Source: JAAZAI01 sp050942875
Lineage (GTDB): Bacteria; Verrucomicrobiota; Kiritimatiellia; RFP12; UBA3636
Direction: 5' to 3'
DNA length: 64,000 nt
Assembly: GCA_050942875.1 (NCBI GenBank)
Contig: JBMNOD010000003.1
Location: forward strand, 1 to 64,000
Shown: one piece after another, positions 14,176 through 22,332 of the stretch
Numbering within the stretch: the first letter of the stretch is position 1
Layout of the letters: every line of letters begins with the position of its first letter
Notes under the pieces: generated by a model
Databases searched by the model: none
What the model was told of the DNA's origin: nothing
What the model saw: only the letters and a program-made list of their open reading frames with translations
Position numbers and translations under genes: made by a program

Positions 14176-16842
14176 ATGCCCGCCCCCCTCACCATCCTTG
14201 TCGTCCACAACCGCTACCAACAGCGCGGTGGCGAAGACAGCGTCTTCGAAACCGAATGCGCCATGCTCGAAGCCGCCGGGCATGCCGTCATCCGGTATGA
14301 AAAGCACAACGATGAGATTGGTTTAGAGAAGGGCGAGAAGAACGCAGAAAAAACTTTGTCGCGAGCTTTGTCGCAAACTTTGTCGACCCCAGAAGAGGCG
14401 ACAGAAGACAAAAGAGAGAAGAGCGTAGAGAGAAGTTCCGAAACGCCACCTGAGACCCAAATCTCAAATCACAAATCTCAAATCACAAATCAGAAGCCCC
14501 CAATTTCAAATTTAGAATCTCAAATCTCAAATCCCCAAAAATCCTGTCAATCTTGTAATCCTGTCCAAAAAAACATCCCCTCAGACACCCAGGCTCCAGC
14601 AACCACCCCCCAGCCTGTCGCCCAACCCCACTCGGCGGAGCCGCCTCAGCCCCAAATTTCAAGTTTCAAGTTTCAAGTTTCAAATCCCCAAAAATCCTGT
14701 CAATCTTGTAATCCTGTCCCCAAAAAACCAAACCCTTTTCGTGCCTTTTCGTGTTTTTCGTGGCTAAGAAAACATCCTGCAACGTCATCGCCCGCGGCAC
14801 CCTGGGGCGAAGGGACACCCTGCCGCGCCACCCATGCTCCAGAAACTAAACCGGGGTCTGGGGCGGAGCCCCAGCGGAAACTTCTCTCTACGCTCTACGC
14901 TCTACGCTCCAAATTCCAGTTGTTTGCCAAAACAATCTGGAATCAAAAGACCTACCGCGAAATCACCGCCCTCATCCGCGAGCGCCGCCCCGACGTCGTC
15001 CACTGCCACAACACCTTCCCGCTCGTCTCCCCGTCCGTGTACTGGGCGGCGGCGCGTCAGGGCGTCCCTGTCGTGCAGACCCTCCACAACTACCGCCTCG
15101 TCTGCATCAACCCCTACCTCTACCGCAACGACCGCATCTGCGAAGACTGCCTCGGCCGCTCGCCCGTTCGCGGCGTAATCCGCCGCTGCTATCGCGACTC
15201 GTTCGCCGCCTCCTTCACCGTCGCGGCCATGCTGACGATCCACCGCCTCCTCGGCACGTATCGCAACAAAATAACCACCTACATCGCCCTCACCGAATTC
15301 GGCCGCCAAAAATTCCTCGACGCCCGCCTCTGCGCTCCCGAGAAAGTGGTCGTCAAACCCAATGTCGTCGGCGTTGTAACGCCGACGGCAGAGAGAGGAG
15401 AGAAGAGAGAAGAGAGAAGTGCAGGCCGGGGTTCCGCCCCAGACCCCGGTTCAGAACTTGCTTCTGAAAAAACTTTGTCGCGAGCTTTGTCGCAAACTTT
15501 GTCGACCCCAGAAGAACGACCAGCCCCACAAGAACCAACAACAAAATCCCAAACCCCACCACCTCCCTCCGAATCCTGTCAATCTTGTAATCCTGTCCAA
15601 AAAAACACCCCCTCAGACACCCAGGCTCCAGCAACCACCCCCCAGCCTGTCGCCCACCCCCACTCGGCGGAGCCGCCTCAGCCCCAAATTTCAAATTTCA
15701 CCTCTCAAATTTCAAACTCCCAAAAATCCTGTCAATCTTGTAATCCTGTCCAAAAAAACGCCACCTCAGACACCCAGGCTCCAGCAACCACCCCCCAGCC
15801 TGTCGCCCAGCCCCACTCGGCGGAGTCGCCTCAGCCCCAAATTTCAAATTTCAAATTTCAAATTTCACCTCCCACCCTCCTCTACGTCGGCCGCCTCTCC
15901 CCCGAGAAAGGCGTGGACATCCTCATCACCGCCTGGAAGCTCCTCCTCGCCCGACAGCAAGCCCCAGCCGCCAACCACAAGCCGCTAGCCGCTTCATATC
16001 GACAAAGCTCGCGACAAAGCTGTCCTTCGGAGACCCTAGCCGCTAGCCGCCAGCCGCCAGCCGCTTCTTATCGACAAAGCTCACGACAAAGCTCGCGACA
16101 AAGCTGTCCTTCGGAAACCCTAGCCGCTAGCCGCCAGCCGCCAGCCGCTTCTTATCGACAAAGCTCGCGACAAAGCTCGCGACAAAGCTGTCCTTCGGAG
16201 ACCCTAGCCGCTAGCCGCCAGCCGCCAGCCGCTTCTTATCGACAAAGCTCACGACAAAACTCGCGACAAAGCTGTCCTTCGGAAACCCTAGCCGCTAGCC
16301 GCCAGCCGCCAGCCGCTTCTTATCGACAAAGTTCACGACAAAGCTCGCGACAAAGCTGTCCTTCGGAGACCCTAGCCGCTAGCCGCCAGCCGCTAGCCGC
16401 TAAACTACACATCATCGGCGACGGCCCTGAACGAACCGCCCTCGAAGCAATGGCCCAAGACCTCCCCTCGGTCACTTTTTTAGGACGCCTTTCCCAGGCT
16501 GACCTCCATGCGCAGATGGCAGCCGCCTCCGTCATCGTACAGCCCAGCACCTGTTACGAGACGTTTGCCCTGGCTGTGAACGAAGCCGCAACCCTCGGAA
16601 CCCCCGCCATTGTTTCCGACATCGGCGGCCAGGCGTCGGTCGTCGAAGACGGCGCAACCGGCTTCGTCTTCCGCTCCGGCTCCGCCGAGTCGCTGGCCGA
16701 CACGCTGGCGAAAGCCCTCGCCGATCCCGACCGCCTCGCCGAGATGGGCCGCCACGCCCAAGCCCGCTTCCTTGCCGGCGACTGCCCTCCGGAACAAAAC
16801 ATTCTCGCATTGGAAAAGATTTACCGTGATTCCTTTGCATAA
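14176..16842 (+). CDS. GT4 glycosyltransferase expanded by three in-frame repeat insertions
   Basis: An 888-residue GT-B glycosyltransferase whose recognisable parts add up to a normal ~400-residue GT4. These are residues 1-~52 (LTILVVHNRYQQRGGEDSVF, acceptor-side Rossmann start), ~252-402 (ALIRERRPDVVHCHNTFPLV to EKVVVKPNVV), ~567-592 (LLYVGRLSPEKGVDILITAW) and ~743-888 (KLHIIGDGPERTALEAMAQD, then CYETFALAVNEAA with the E-x7-E donor motif). Between them lie three stretches of low-complexity residues encoded by repeat DNA found also in spacers. All insertions fall between secondary-structure elements, and the frame is open throughout. Known catalytic elements are present, so the enzyme may still fold with large surface loops, or it may be decaying. 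Confidence 0.8.
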   Translation: MPAPLTILVVHNRYQQRGGEDSVFETECAMLEAAGHAVIRYEKHNDEIGLEKGEKNAEKTLSRALSQTLSTPEEATEDKREKSVERSSETPPETQISNHKSQITNQKPPISNLESQISNPQKSCQSCNPVQKNIPSDTQAPATTPQPVAQPHSAEPPQPQISSFKFQVSNPQKSCQSCNPVPKKPNPFRAFSCFSWLRKHPATSSPAAPWGEGTPCRATHAPETKPGSGAEPQRKLLSTLYALRSKFQLFAKTIWNQKTYREITALIRERRPDVVHCHNTFPLVSPSVYWAAARQGVPVVQTLHNYRLVCINPYLYRNDRICEDCLGRSPVRGVIRRCYRDSFAASFTVAAMLTIHRLLGTYRNKITTYIALTEFGRQKFLDARLCAPEKVVVKPNVVGVVTPTAERGEKREERSAGRGSAPDPGSELASEKTLSRALSQTLSTPEERPAPQEPTTKSQTPPPPSESCQSCNPVQKNTPSDTQAPATTPQPVAHPHSAEPPQPQISNFTSQISNSQKSCQSCNPVQKNATSDTQAPATTPQPVAQPHSAESPQPQISNFKFQISPPTLLYVGRLSPEKGVDILITAWKLLLARQQAPAANHKPLAASYRQSSRQSCPSETLAASRQPPAASYRQSSRQSSRQSCPSETLAASRQPPAASYRQSSRQSSRQSCPSETLAASRQPPAASYRQSSRQNSRQSCPSETLAASRQPPAASYRQSSRQSSRQSCPSETLAASRQPLAAKLHIIGDGPERTALEAMAQDLPSVTFLGRLSQADLHAQMAAASVIVQPSTCYETFALAVNEAATLGTPAIVSDIGGQASVVEDGATGFVFRSGSAESLADTLAKALADPDRLAEMGRHAQARFLAGDCPPEQNILALEKIYRDSFA
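14325..14930 (+). repeat. Insertion 1 in the GT4 gene: mosaic of intergenic repeat modules
   Basis: Contains in order: ctttgtcgcgagctttgtcg modules (~14352-14390); a gagcgtagagagaagt tract; short aaatctcaaatc runs; aatcctgtcaatcttgtaat modules (two copies); actcggcggagccgcctcag; ttcgtgccttttcgtg; and the G-rich hairpin ccggggtctggggcggagcc (14851-14880). Near-identical modules occur in non-coding DNA at 30.2-30.9 kb, 5.6 kb and 47.3 kb. It encodes residues ~51-251. Confidence 0.85.
15380..15870 (+). repeat. Insertion 2 in the GT4 gene: second mosaic, partly a copy of insertion 1
   Basis: Repeats the order of insertion 1: purine-rich gagaagagagaagagagaag, a reversed G-rich hairpin (15424-15449), ctttgtcgcgagctttgtcg, then two rounds of aatcctgtcaatcttgtaat, the caccccccagcctgtcgccc module, actcggcggagccgcctcag and atttcaaatttcaaatttca. 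It encodes residues ~402-565, between the two Rossmann domains. Confidence 0.85.
15997..16401 (+). repeat. Insertion 3 in the GT4 gene: five tandem 84-bp (28-codon) repeats
   Basis: Units start at 15997 (72 bp), 16069, 16153, 16237 and 16321 (84 bp each). The peptide unit starts YRQSSRQSSRQSCPSETLAA and ends SRQPPAAS. DNA submodules are three cgacaaagctcg 12-mers and several ctagccg/ccagccg 7-mers. A single non-coding copy of the same module lies at 47303-47362. Both unit lengths are multiples of three, so copy-number change keeps the frame. Confidence 0.92.
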
Positions 16843-16862
16843 GAACTTTTTTCTGCTATCAT
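16835..16862 (+). promoter_or_regulatory. Sigma70-like promoter before the next glycosyltransferase
   Basis: TTGCAT (16835-16840), a 16-base spacer and TATCAT (16857-16862). It overlaps the end of the GT4 gene and would give a leader of about 65 bases before the TTG start at 16935. Confidence 0.5.
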
Positions 16863-16888
16863 CTAAGGAAACAACCACCTCCTCTCCT

Positions 16889-16924
16889 ATGAACCCCGTC
16901 ATACCCGCATTCAAAGAGCGATAA
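16889..16924 (+). other. Possible 11-codon leader ORF upstream of the glycosyltransferase
   Basis: An ATG at 16889 opens the short frame MNPVIPAFKER, which stops at 16924, 10 bases before the TTG start at 16935. It lies downstream of the candidate promoter. It may allow coupled translation of the TTG-started gene, or may be chance. Confidence 0.25.
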
Positions 16925-16934
16925 GAATCAGCAG

Positions 16935-18116
16935 TTGAAAATCATATTTCCGCTACCTATTGCTTACGACGGCACCGAACCTCGCTACCTTCAGCGGGAC
17001 GGGGCACGCTTCGCCCAATATATGGTCGCCCAAGGCCATGAAGCGGTCAAGATCATCGTCGACGACGGCTCAGGCTATCCACCGCCCAAGTCGCCGATTC
17101 TCGGCATCGCGACGTGGAAGCAATGGTGTTCCACGGGCTACTGGAAAGCCCAGAAAGCCGATGGCGTTCTGCTCTACGGAGGCTTCAACCCCCGCCTCGC
17201 CCCCGTCGCCCGCGCCATCCGCGACGCCGACATCCCCCTCGCACTAAAGATGGACTCCTCTTCGGGTGTGCAGGCTTTTCCAAAAGACGCCTGGCGGCAG
17301 CTCAAAACCGGCTACCACTTCGCCCACCAAAATCACAACAAGCTCAAATCAGCGCTAATATCTTTCGCCCGGCAAGGCATCCGAGCCGTTCGTGGCACCA
17401 AACGTCTCAAAAGCTACCTCTCTCTTTTCGACTGGATCACCGGAGAATCCCGCTTTGCCGTCGAGAACACGAAAACCTGGCTCGTTGAAAACGGCCTCGA
17501 ACAACTGGCCGAGCGCACTGTGCTTCTCGGGCATCCCGTCCCCGATGAATTCAAGTACAATGCGTCCTCCCCGCCGAAACGCAAGCAGATCATTGCCGTG
17601 GCCCGAGATTGGAAAAACCCGCTGAAGGGCGGCAAGCTGCTTGGGCACGTGCTCGCGAAGACGCTGGCCCGGCATCCCGACTACTCCGCCGTTATCATTG
17701 GAGAGTCAAGCGATCTTGTCCGACAGACGGTTGTAAGATTGAACACGAAAGCTAGTGATAAAATACTTGTAAAGCCACTGATGGAACCACTGGCCGTTCG
17801 CCCGCATTATCTTGATTCCCAAATTCTTGTTTGCCCATCCGGGTCTGAAAGCGGGCCGATTGTCGCCTTTGAGGCCGCCTGCTGCGGATGCTCGGTCGTG
17901 TTCCCGCCAGAACTCAGGCAATTGGCCATGTTCTCCGACGACAACTGCGGAACGATGGCGAAGAGACGCACCCCGAAGGGACTCTCGGACGCGCTGGCGC
18001 GGGAATGCGAGGCATGGGAGCGCCACGAACGCGACCCGCTGATGATTTCCAAGCTATGGTGCACGAAATTCCATACATCCGAGCTGACAGGGCAATTGAT
18101 AGGCCTTTTCATGTAG
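16935..18116 (+). CDS. Glycosyltransferase (GT-B fold, GT4-like)
   Basis: A 393-residue protein starting at TTG (KIIFPLPIAYDGTEPRYLQR). It has GT-B features: a G-x-D/N-rich start, a mid-protein hinge, and a C-terminal donor-binding part with PLAVRPHYLDSQILVCPSGS followed by ESGPIVAFEAACCGCSVVFP. The last segment is the position of the GT4 E-x7-E motif (E-SGPIVAF-E). It is the last plus-strand gene of the polysaccharide region and ends 21 bases from the convergent flippase gene. The acceptor and sugar cannot be told. The TTG start is supported by the N-terminal beta strand beginning at once after it; no ATG lies nearby in frame. Confidence 0.75.
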   Translation: MKIIFPLPIAYDGTEPRYLQRDGARFAQYMVAQGHEAVKIIVDDGSGYPPPKSPILGIATWKQWCSTGYWKAQKADGVLLYGGFNPRLAPVARAIRDADIPLALKMDSSSGVQAFPKDAWRQLKTGYHFAHQNHNKLKSALISFARQGIRAVRGTKRLKSYLSLFDWITGESRFAVENTKTWLVENGLEQLAERTVLLGHPVPDEFKYNASSPPKRKQIIAVARDWKNPLKGGKLLGHVLAKTLARHPDYSAVIIGESSDLVRQTVVRLNTKASDKILVKPLMEPLAVRPHYLDSQILVCPSGSESGPIVAFEAACCGCSVVFPPELRQLAMFSDDNCGTMAKRRTPKGLSDALARECEAWERHERDPLMISKLWCTKFHTSELTGQLIGLFM

Positions 18117-18137
18117 CATCGCAAGGCGGTCGCGACA

Positions 18138-19643
18138 TCAACAACGCGCCCCGGTAACTCCATGCAAGATTCTCGCCAGACCGTCCAATCCATGCCTTGT
18201 AGCAACATTTGAGAACCAACACAAAAACTGGTGGACAACTTGGAAGCCTGCTCTCTTGCGCAATAAAAACGACAGCACGCAGTATACGAACACGCCACTT
18301 GACACGGCCAGGCTCATGGACAAAACTGGCTGCTCAACCAACGAAACAATTCCCCAGGCAAGCATGGCTGTTAGTACAGACAGGCAACCAATCGGCAAGA
18401 TATCTCGCAATTGTTCCGTCTGAGAATATGAAATCAACTGCCTATTTGGAAGACTGTTTACCCATAAAGCAAACGGCGCCACCGCAGCCCTTCCGATGGC
18501 AATGGCAAGGACTCCGTGCCGAAAAGTCAACAGGAGCATTGATAGCATCATGATCTTCTTGACGACTTCAAGCTTTAAGAAAATATCGCTACGGCCAACT
18601 GCTTGGATCGCCTGCAGATTTGCCACATGTATCGGCCAAAAGGCATAACCAATACAAGCCAGTTGCATGTAAGGAACGGCTGGAAGCCACTTGTCAGAGA
18701 ACAACAACACCACAAGCGGTTCGGCCACTGCTGCAAGGCCAAACATCATTGGGAACACGATAAAAGAACTTGATTGCATGACTTTGCGCATTGAACTCTT
18801 GAGCCTGTTCCTGTCATCCTGCATTTTACTCAAAGCGGGAAACACAACGCTCCCAATGGAGCCTTGCACGCTGTTCATCGCCATTTGCGGGAGATGCTCA
18901 CCGCGGTTGAAATATGCCAGATCGGAAGGGGAATACCATTTACCGATTATCAAACCGTATATTTGAGTGAAGAAGGTGTCAAGCAAACTTGAGCCAAGGA
19001 TCCGGGAGCCGAACTTGAAAAGCGAAGCCAACCGCTGCCATGAAAACCGAAATCCTGGGCGCCAGCCAATTAAAAACCACCTGACAGCAGTTGAAACAAA
19101 ACCACTGGCCAAGGAACTCCAGACGAGCGCCCAAATGCCAAATCCGGAATAAGCCATCCAGATGCCTGTCACGCCGCCAACCAGCGTTCCGGAAAGGGTG
19201 ATCCAGAAGCTTCGCTTGAAAAGCATTCGCCGAGCCAACACTGCATTTTGAACGCCACTCAACCCGTCGAAAATCAACCGGATTGCGGCAACTCGCAACA
19301 CCGGCACCAACACCGGCTGCCCATAGAACAAGGCGATCCAAGGGGCGCCCAACCAAAGGCAGACATACATCAGAACGCTAATTGCAAGACTAAGATAGAA
19401 AACCGAATTAAAGTCCAGGTCATCGGCGTCTTTTTTCTGGATCAAAGCAGATCCAAAACCACTGTTCACCAGGCATTGCGAAAGCACAAGAAAAATCGTC
19501 AGAAGCGCAACGGTTCCAAACTCCGAAGGCTCCAAGAGTCGAGCTAAAACAACAGAAACGCCAAACGTTATCAGTTGCGCCACAAATTGCTCTGAAAAAC
19601 GCCAAAAAACGCCCGCTACCACTTGCTTTCGCAACGAAACCAT
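18138..19643 (-). CDS. Wzx-type oligosaccharide flippase
   Basis: A 501-residue polytopic protein of the MVF/polysaccharide-transport group (WzxC-like), predicted to flip undecaprenyl-linked repeat units across the inner membrane. The N-terminus VVAGVFWRFSEQFVAQLITF and the following VVLARLLEPSEFGTVALL are the usual family opening. About twelve to fourteen hydrophobic helices follow, with GLIIGKWYSPSDLAYFNRGE in the middle. It is the last gene of the minus-strand operon (18 bases after the GNAT gene). The DNA is clearly poorer in G+C than the flanks (30 of 60 bases in 18241-18300), which suggests transfer. Confidence 0.88.
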   Translation of the reverse strand: MVSLRKQVVAGVFWRFSEQFVAQLITFGVSVVLARLLEPSEFGTVALLTIFLVLSQCLVNSGFGSALIQKKDADDLDFNSVFYLSLAISVLMYVCLWLGAPWIALFYGQPVLVPVLRVAAIRLIFDGLSGVQNAVLARRMLFKRSFWITLSGTLVGGVTGIWMAYSGFGIWALVWSSLASGFVSTAVRWFLIGWRPGFRFSWQRLASLFKFGSRILGSSLLDTFFTQIYGLIIGKWYSPSDLAYFNRGEHLPQMAMNSVQGSIGSVVFPALSKMQDDRNRLKSSMRKVMQSSSFIVFPMMFGLAAVAEPLVVLLFSDKWLPAVPYMQLACIGYAFWPIHVANLQAIQAVGRSDIFLKLEVVKKIMMLSMLLLTFRHGVLAIAIGRAAVAPFALWVNSLPNRQLISYSQTEQLRDILPIGCLSVLTAMLAWGIVSLVEQPVLSMSLAVSSGVFVYCVLSFLLRKRAGFQVVHQFLCWFSNVATRHGLDGLARILHGVTGARC

Positions 19644-19661
19644 AATTTGATATTCTGCTCC

Positions 19662-20138
19662 TTATTTATCATCAAAGATGATTTCCATCTTCTGCTCATC
19701 AGTTGGACTTGTCCTGAAACCACATTTTCTGTAGACAGCTATAGCGGCGCGGTTCAAGGGGTTAACCCAGAGAGCGATACGCTTCAAGCCAAGGACAACT
19801 CGGGCATGCTCCAACAGGAGACGAGTCGCCTGGGTTGCGATTCCACAGCCCCAGAACTCAGGCTCGCCGATGAAAACATGGAAAACGGCGCTTGCGTTCC
19901 CAGTGTCTATCTCGGTGAGCTGAACGTTGCCAATGTAGGCGTCAGTTTCTCGGATGCAGATGGCGAAACGCGCTGTCGTGGGATCGGCGATCGCCCTAAC
20001 AATCCATTCAGTTTCTATTTCCGGGGTGATGTGGTGGTCGGGACGGCTGCCAGTGTACTTCCAGACCTCGGGATTGTTACGCCATCGGAAGGATGTCAGG
20101 GCATCTTCGACTCTCAACGGGCGGATATAAATGGACAC
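19662..20138 (-). CDS. GNAT family N-acetyltransferase
   Basis: A ~158-residue GNAT/RimJ-type acetyltransferase. It begins SIYIRPLRVEDALTSFRWRN, has the acetyl-CoA-binding region FHVFIGEPEFWGCGIATQAT (the Q/R-x-x-G-x-G/A loop as WGCGIA), and ends with the family pattern LWVNPLNRAAIAVYRKCGFR. The GTG start at 20138 lies 8 bases after the stop of the upstream gene; a longer frame overlaps that gene. In this setting it probably N-acetylates an amino sugar made by the DegT-type aminotransferase in the same operon, as WecD does. Low G+C like its neighbours. Confidence 0.8.
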   Translation of the reverse strand: MSIYIRPLRVEDALTSFRWRNNPEVWKYTGSRPDHHITPEIETEWIVRAIADPTTARFAICIRETDAYIGNVQLTEIDTGNASAVFHVFIGEPEFWGCGIATQATRLLLEHARVVLGLKRIALWVNPLNRAAIAVYRKCGFRTSPTDEQKMEIIFDDK

Positions 20139-20146
20139 TAAATCTT

Positions 20147-21091
20147 TCAAAGGATTTCCTTGATAATTGTCTCCATGTCCCGAGTCGAGTAGCGATGGTC
20201 GCAGGGGATGCAAACGAGGTTGTCAATCCAGTCCTCAACGAGGCGCGATAGCGGAAGCCAGGATTCTAGCCCCGGCCAGAACGTCGGAGTGAAGATCTGC
20301 CTGTCTATCAATCTTCGCTTCAAGACTCGACCTTCGGGGTGCAAGAAAGGATAGCAGAGAGGGCCAATGTTGTCGGAATCGAGGGATATCCGGTTGTGTG
20401 GCGCCAGGCGCGCATGGAGTGTTGCAAAGTTGCGGCACCGACGCGAACGAGACTCGTGAATGTCAATCGAGCCGAGTAGAGCCGCTGTCAGTCGGGACAT
20501 CTTTGCGGGTTGCCATTCCTGCATGGCCTTTTCGTGTTGTTGGAAAGCGCAGTAGCCGCCTACCAGGTCGTTGTCCAAACGACGAAGCAACGCTTCACAA
20601 CCATTCCATGACGTGGATTCCGGAAGAGAGGCGGCGTCGAGTCCTTCGCCGAAAACGAAGGCTCCATCAGGGACGCCAAAGAACTTCCGCGCGGAATTGA
20701 ATCCGTCGATCCCAGCTTCCGGCTCGTAGAAAAAGGCCTGAGTCAGATCAAGAATTAGATTGTCCGCCTCTTTCTCAAGCCTTCTGCAGCAATCATCCTT
20801 GACCCCGAAATAGTTCACATAAAGGAATGCCTCCCGAGCAGAAGTCCGATGGGGAGCAATCGGCTCGAAATTGGAATCAAGCGGATATGTCTGCCACGGG
20901 ATTTCAAGCCTGTTCATTAAAGCAAAAACGACAGGGCAGATATACTCGGGGAGCCAAACTTTGCCATAGCAGCGACGTCGAAGAATCAACTCCAAACCTG
21001 CTCGGCCGAAATTAACCGCGCCAGCGCCCGGCAGGACTGCGTCCGCTGATGCCGAATGCTCAAGTTCAAAAAAGCCGCCAATCGGTTTCAT
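20147..21091 (-). CDS. Divergent PLP-dependent aminotransferase-like protein
   Basis: A 314-residue protein resembling DegT/DnrJ fold-type I PLP enzymes but too divergent for a firm call. The N-terminus (NFGRAGLELILRRRCYGKVW) matches the PLP-phosphate loop region. LDLTQAFFYE is at the place of the conserved D-x-x-Q/H, and SARKFFGVPDGAFVF offers a lysine where the Schiff-base lysine would sit. The start at 21091 (MKPIGGFFELEH) overlaps the ATP-grasp stop as ATGA. It could use an ATP-grasp-activated or amino-sugar substrate; the function is not known. Confidence 0.55.
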   Translation of the reverse strand: MKPIGGFFELEHSASADAVLPGAGAVNFGRAGLELILRRRCYGKVWLPEYICPVVFALMNRLEIPWQTYPLDSNFEPIAPHRTSAREAFLYVNYFGVKDDCCRRLEKEADNLILDLTQAFFYEPEAGIDGFNSARKFFGVPDGAFVFGEGLDAASLPESTSWNGCEALLRRLDNDLVGGYCAFQQHEKAMQEWQPAKMSRLTAALLGSIDIHESRSRRCRNFATLHARLAPHNRISLDSDNIGPLCYPFLHPEGRVLKRRLIDRQIFTPTFWPGLESWLPLSRLVEDWIDNLVCIPCDHRYSTRDMETIIKEIL

Positions 21092-22332
21092 TTGACAACC
21101 ACCCTCATCCACGTTTCTGGTTGGGTCAGACAAGCATGCGCCTGTTCGTGAGAATCAAACTTCAGGACAAGCGTACCGATCGTTTGGTTCGCACCGGTAA
21201 ATTCGGCGACTGTGTCGCCTGGTTTCACCCATAGATCGTTCTGGACAAGATGCATTGCGGCAAAAGCAGGATCGATTTCAAGAGAGACGAATGTACCAGG
21301 TTTGTTGGAGTGAACGATGAATTCCGCCCAGGAGCCAGAATAAACGGGATCGGTCATTTTATCTATGGGCATTCCCAAGGCGCCGCGAACGTTGTTCGCG
21401 ATCAAATCTTGTCCCGTGGCCAGTTTCAAGACTTCAGAAAGACGATTGCCGCCACCGCGCGGAGAAAGTTCCATTATATACGGTTTGCCGTCCGTGGCCA
21501 TTCTCGTCTCAATGTTATAGATCGAAGTGCCAAGATGAAGCAACTTGATTAGACGTTGGATTTCACCACGAAGTTCTTTCTGGGCGGCAGCCGGCATGTC
21601 GCTCGGCCAACTGTAGGCGGCAGGCGTAAATGGATTGGCGGAGGCGGCATCGAAATACTGGCAGTTGAAACTGCAGAACACCAGTTCGTCGTTAACGGAA
21701 AAACTATCTGTGTCGCTTGAAGAACCGATCTTCTCCAGGAATTCCTCTATGATAAACCGCCCCGAATGGCTTTCGGCAATCGCTCCCTCGATCGCAGCCT
21801 CCAACTCGTCAAGGGAATCGACTCGCGCACATCCTTTCGATCCTGCCGAATCAACGGGTTTAACGATGACGGGAAATCTTATTGAGTGTTGCAAAGCGCT
21901 CGACTCGGAACGCTTGCGGGTTGATCGAAAGTCAGCCAACGCCCCTTCCTTTGAACTGTACCCTTTTTGGTTCGGGCAGTTGAAACCGTTTGCAGCGAGA
22001 AAACCACGGAACTTGTCCTTGTTCTGGAGAATCTCAACGCTCTCTAAAGGAGGAAAGGGGAGCCCCATCTTATCGGCCACATAGGCCGCTGTCACCACGC
22101 CTGGATCAACGCCAAAGGACAACACGCCGTCAATCTGCTTTTCGCGGGCAACCTTGAGCACCGCATCGCGGTCCAGAATGCTCACATTCACATACTCATC
22201 GGAGTGTCTGTGTGCAATGTTGCCCGGCAGATAGTCCGCAGTGATAACATAAACGCCCATTTTGCGCGCAGCCTCAATGACTGGCAAAAGATACCGGATG
22301 CCGCCGAGAAGAAGAAGTTTTTTCCGAGTCAT
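21088..22332 (-). CDS. ATP-grasp domain protein (carboxylate-amine ligase-like)
   Basis: A 414-residue ATP-grasp enzyme, which makes a bond between a carboxylate and an amine or thiol through an acyl phosphate. It has an N-terminal pre-ATP-grasp Rossmann region (LLLLGGIRYLLPVIEAARKM; VLSFGVDPGVVTAAYVADKM), the nucleotide-binding segment FPVIVKPVDSAGSKGCARVD with EEFLE, and the metal site ETRMATDGKPYIMELSPRGG. It is in ATGA overlaps with both neighbours (DegT upstream, PLP-like protein downstream), so the three are translated together. It probably adds an amino acid or similar group to a glycan sugar; this is inference from context. Confidence 0.8.
   Translation of the reverse strand: MTRKKLLLLGGIRYLLPVIEAARKMGVYVITADYLPGNIAHRHSDEYVNVSILDRDAVLKVAREKQIDGVLSFGVDPGVVTAAYVADKMGLPFPPLESVEILQNKDKFRGFLAANGFNCPNQKGYSSKEGALADFRSTRKRSESSALQHSIRFPVIVKPVDSAGSKGCARVDSLDELEAAIEGAIAESHSGRFIIEEFLEKIGSSSDTDSFSVNDELVFCSFNCQYFDAASANPFTPAAYSWPSDMPAAAQKELRGEIQRLIKLLHLGTSIYNIETRMATDGKPYIMELSPRGGGNRLSEVLKLATGQDLIANNVRGALGMPIDKMTDPVYSGSWAEFIVHSNKPGTFVSLEIDPAFAAMHLVQNDLWVKPGDTVAEFTGANQTIGTLVLKFDSHEQAHACLTQPETWMRVVVK

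Noticed and set aside
14325..15870. Introns, inteins or an insertion sequence inside the GT4 gene.
   Set aside because: No splicing domains, no transposase and no terminal inverted repeats. The inserts are simple repeat modules, and the frame is open without removal.
15997..16401. Regular direct repeats that could suggest a CRISPR array.
   Set aside because: The units are contiguous 84-mers with no unique spacers, are translated in frame, and no cas gene is in the window.
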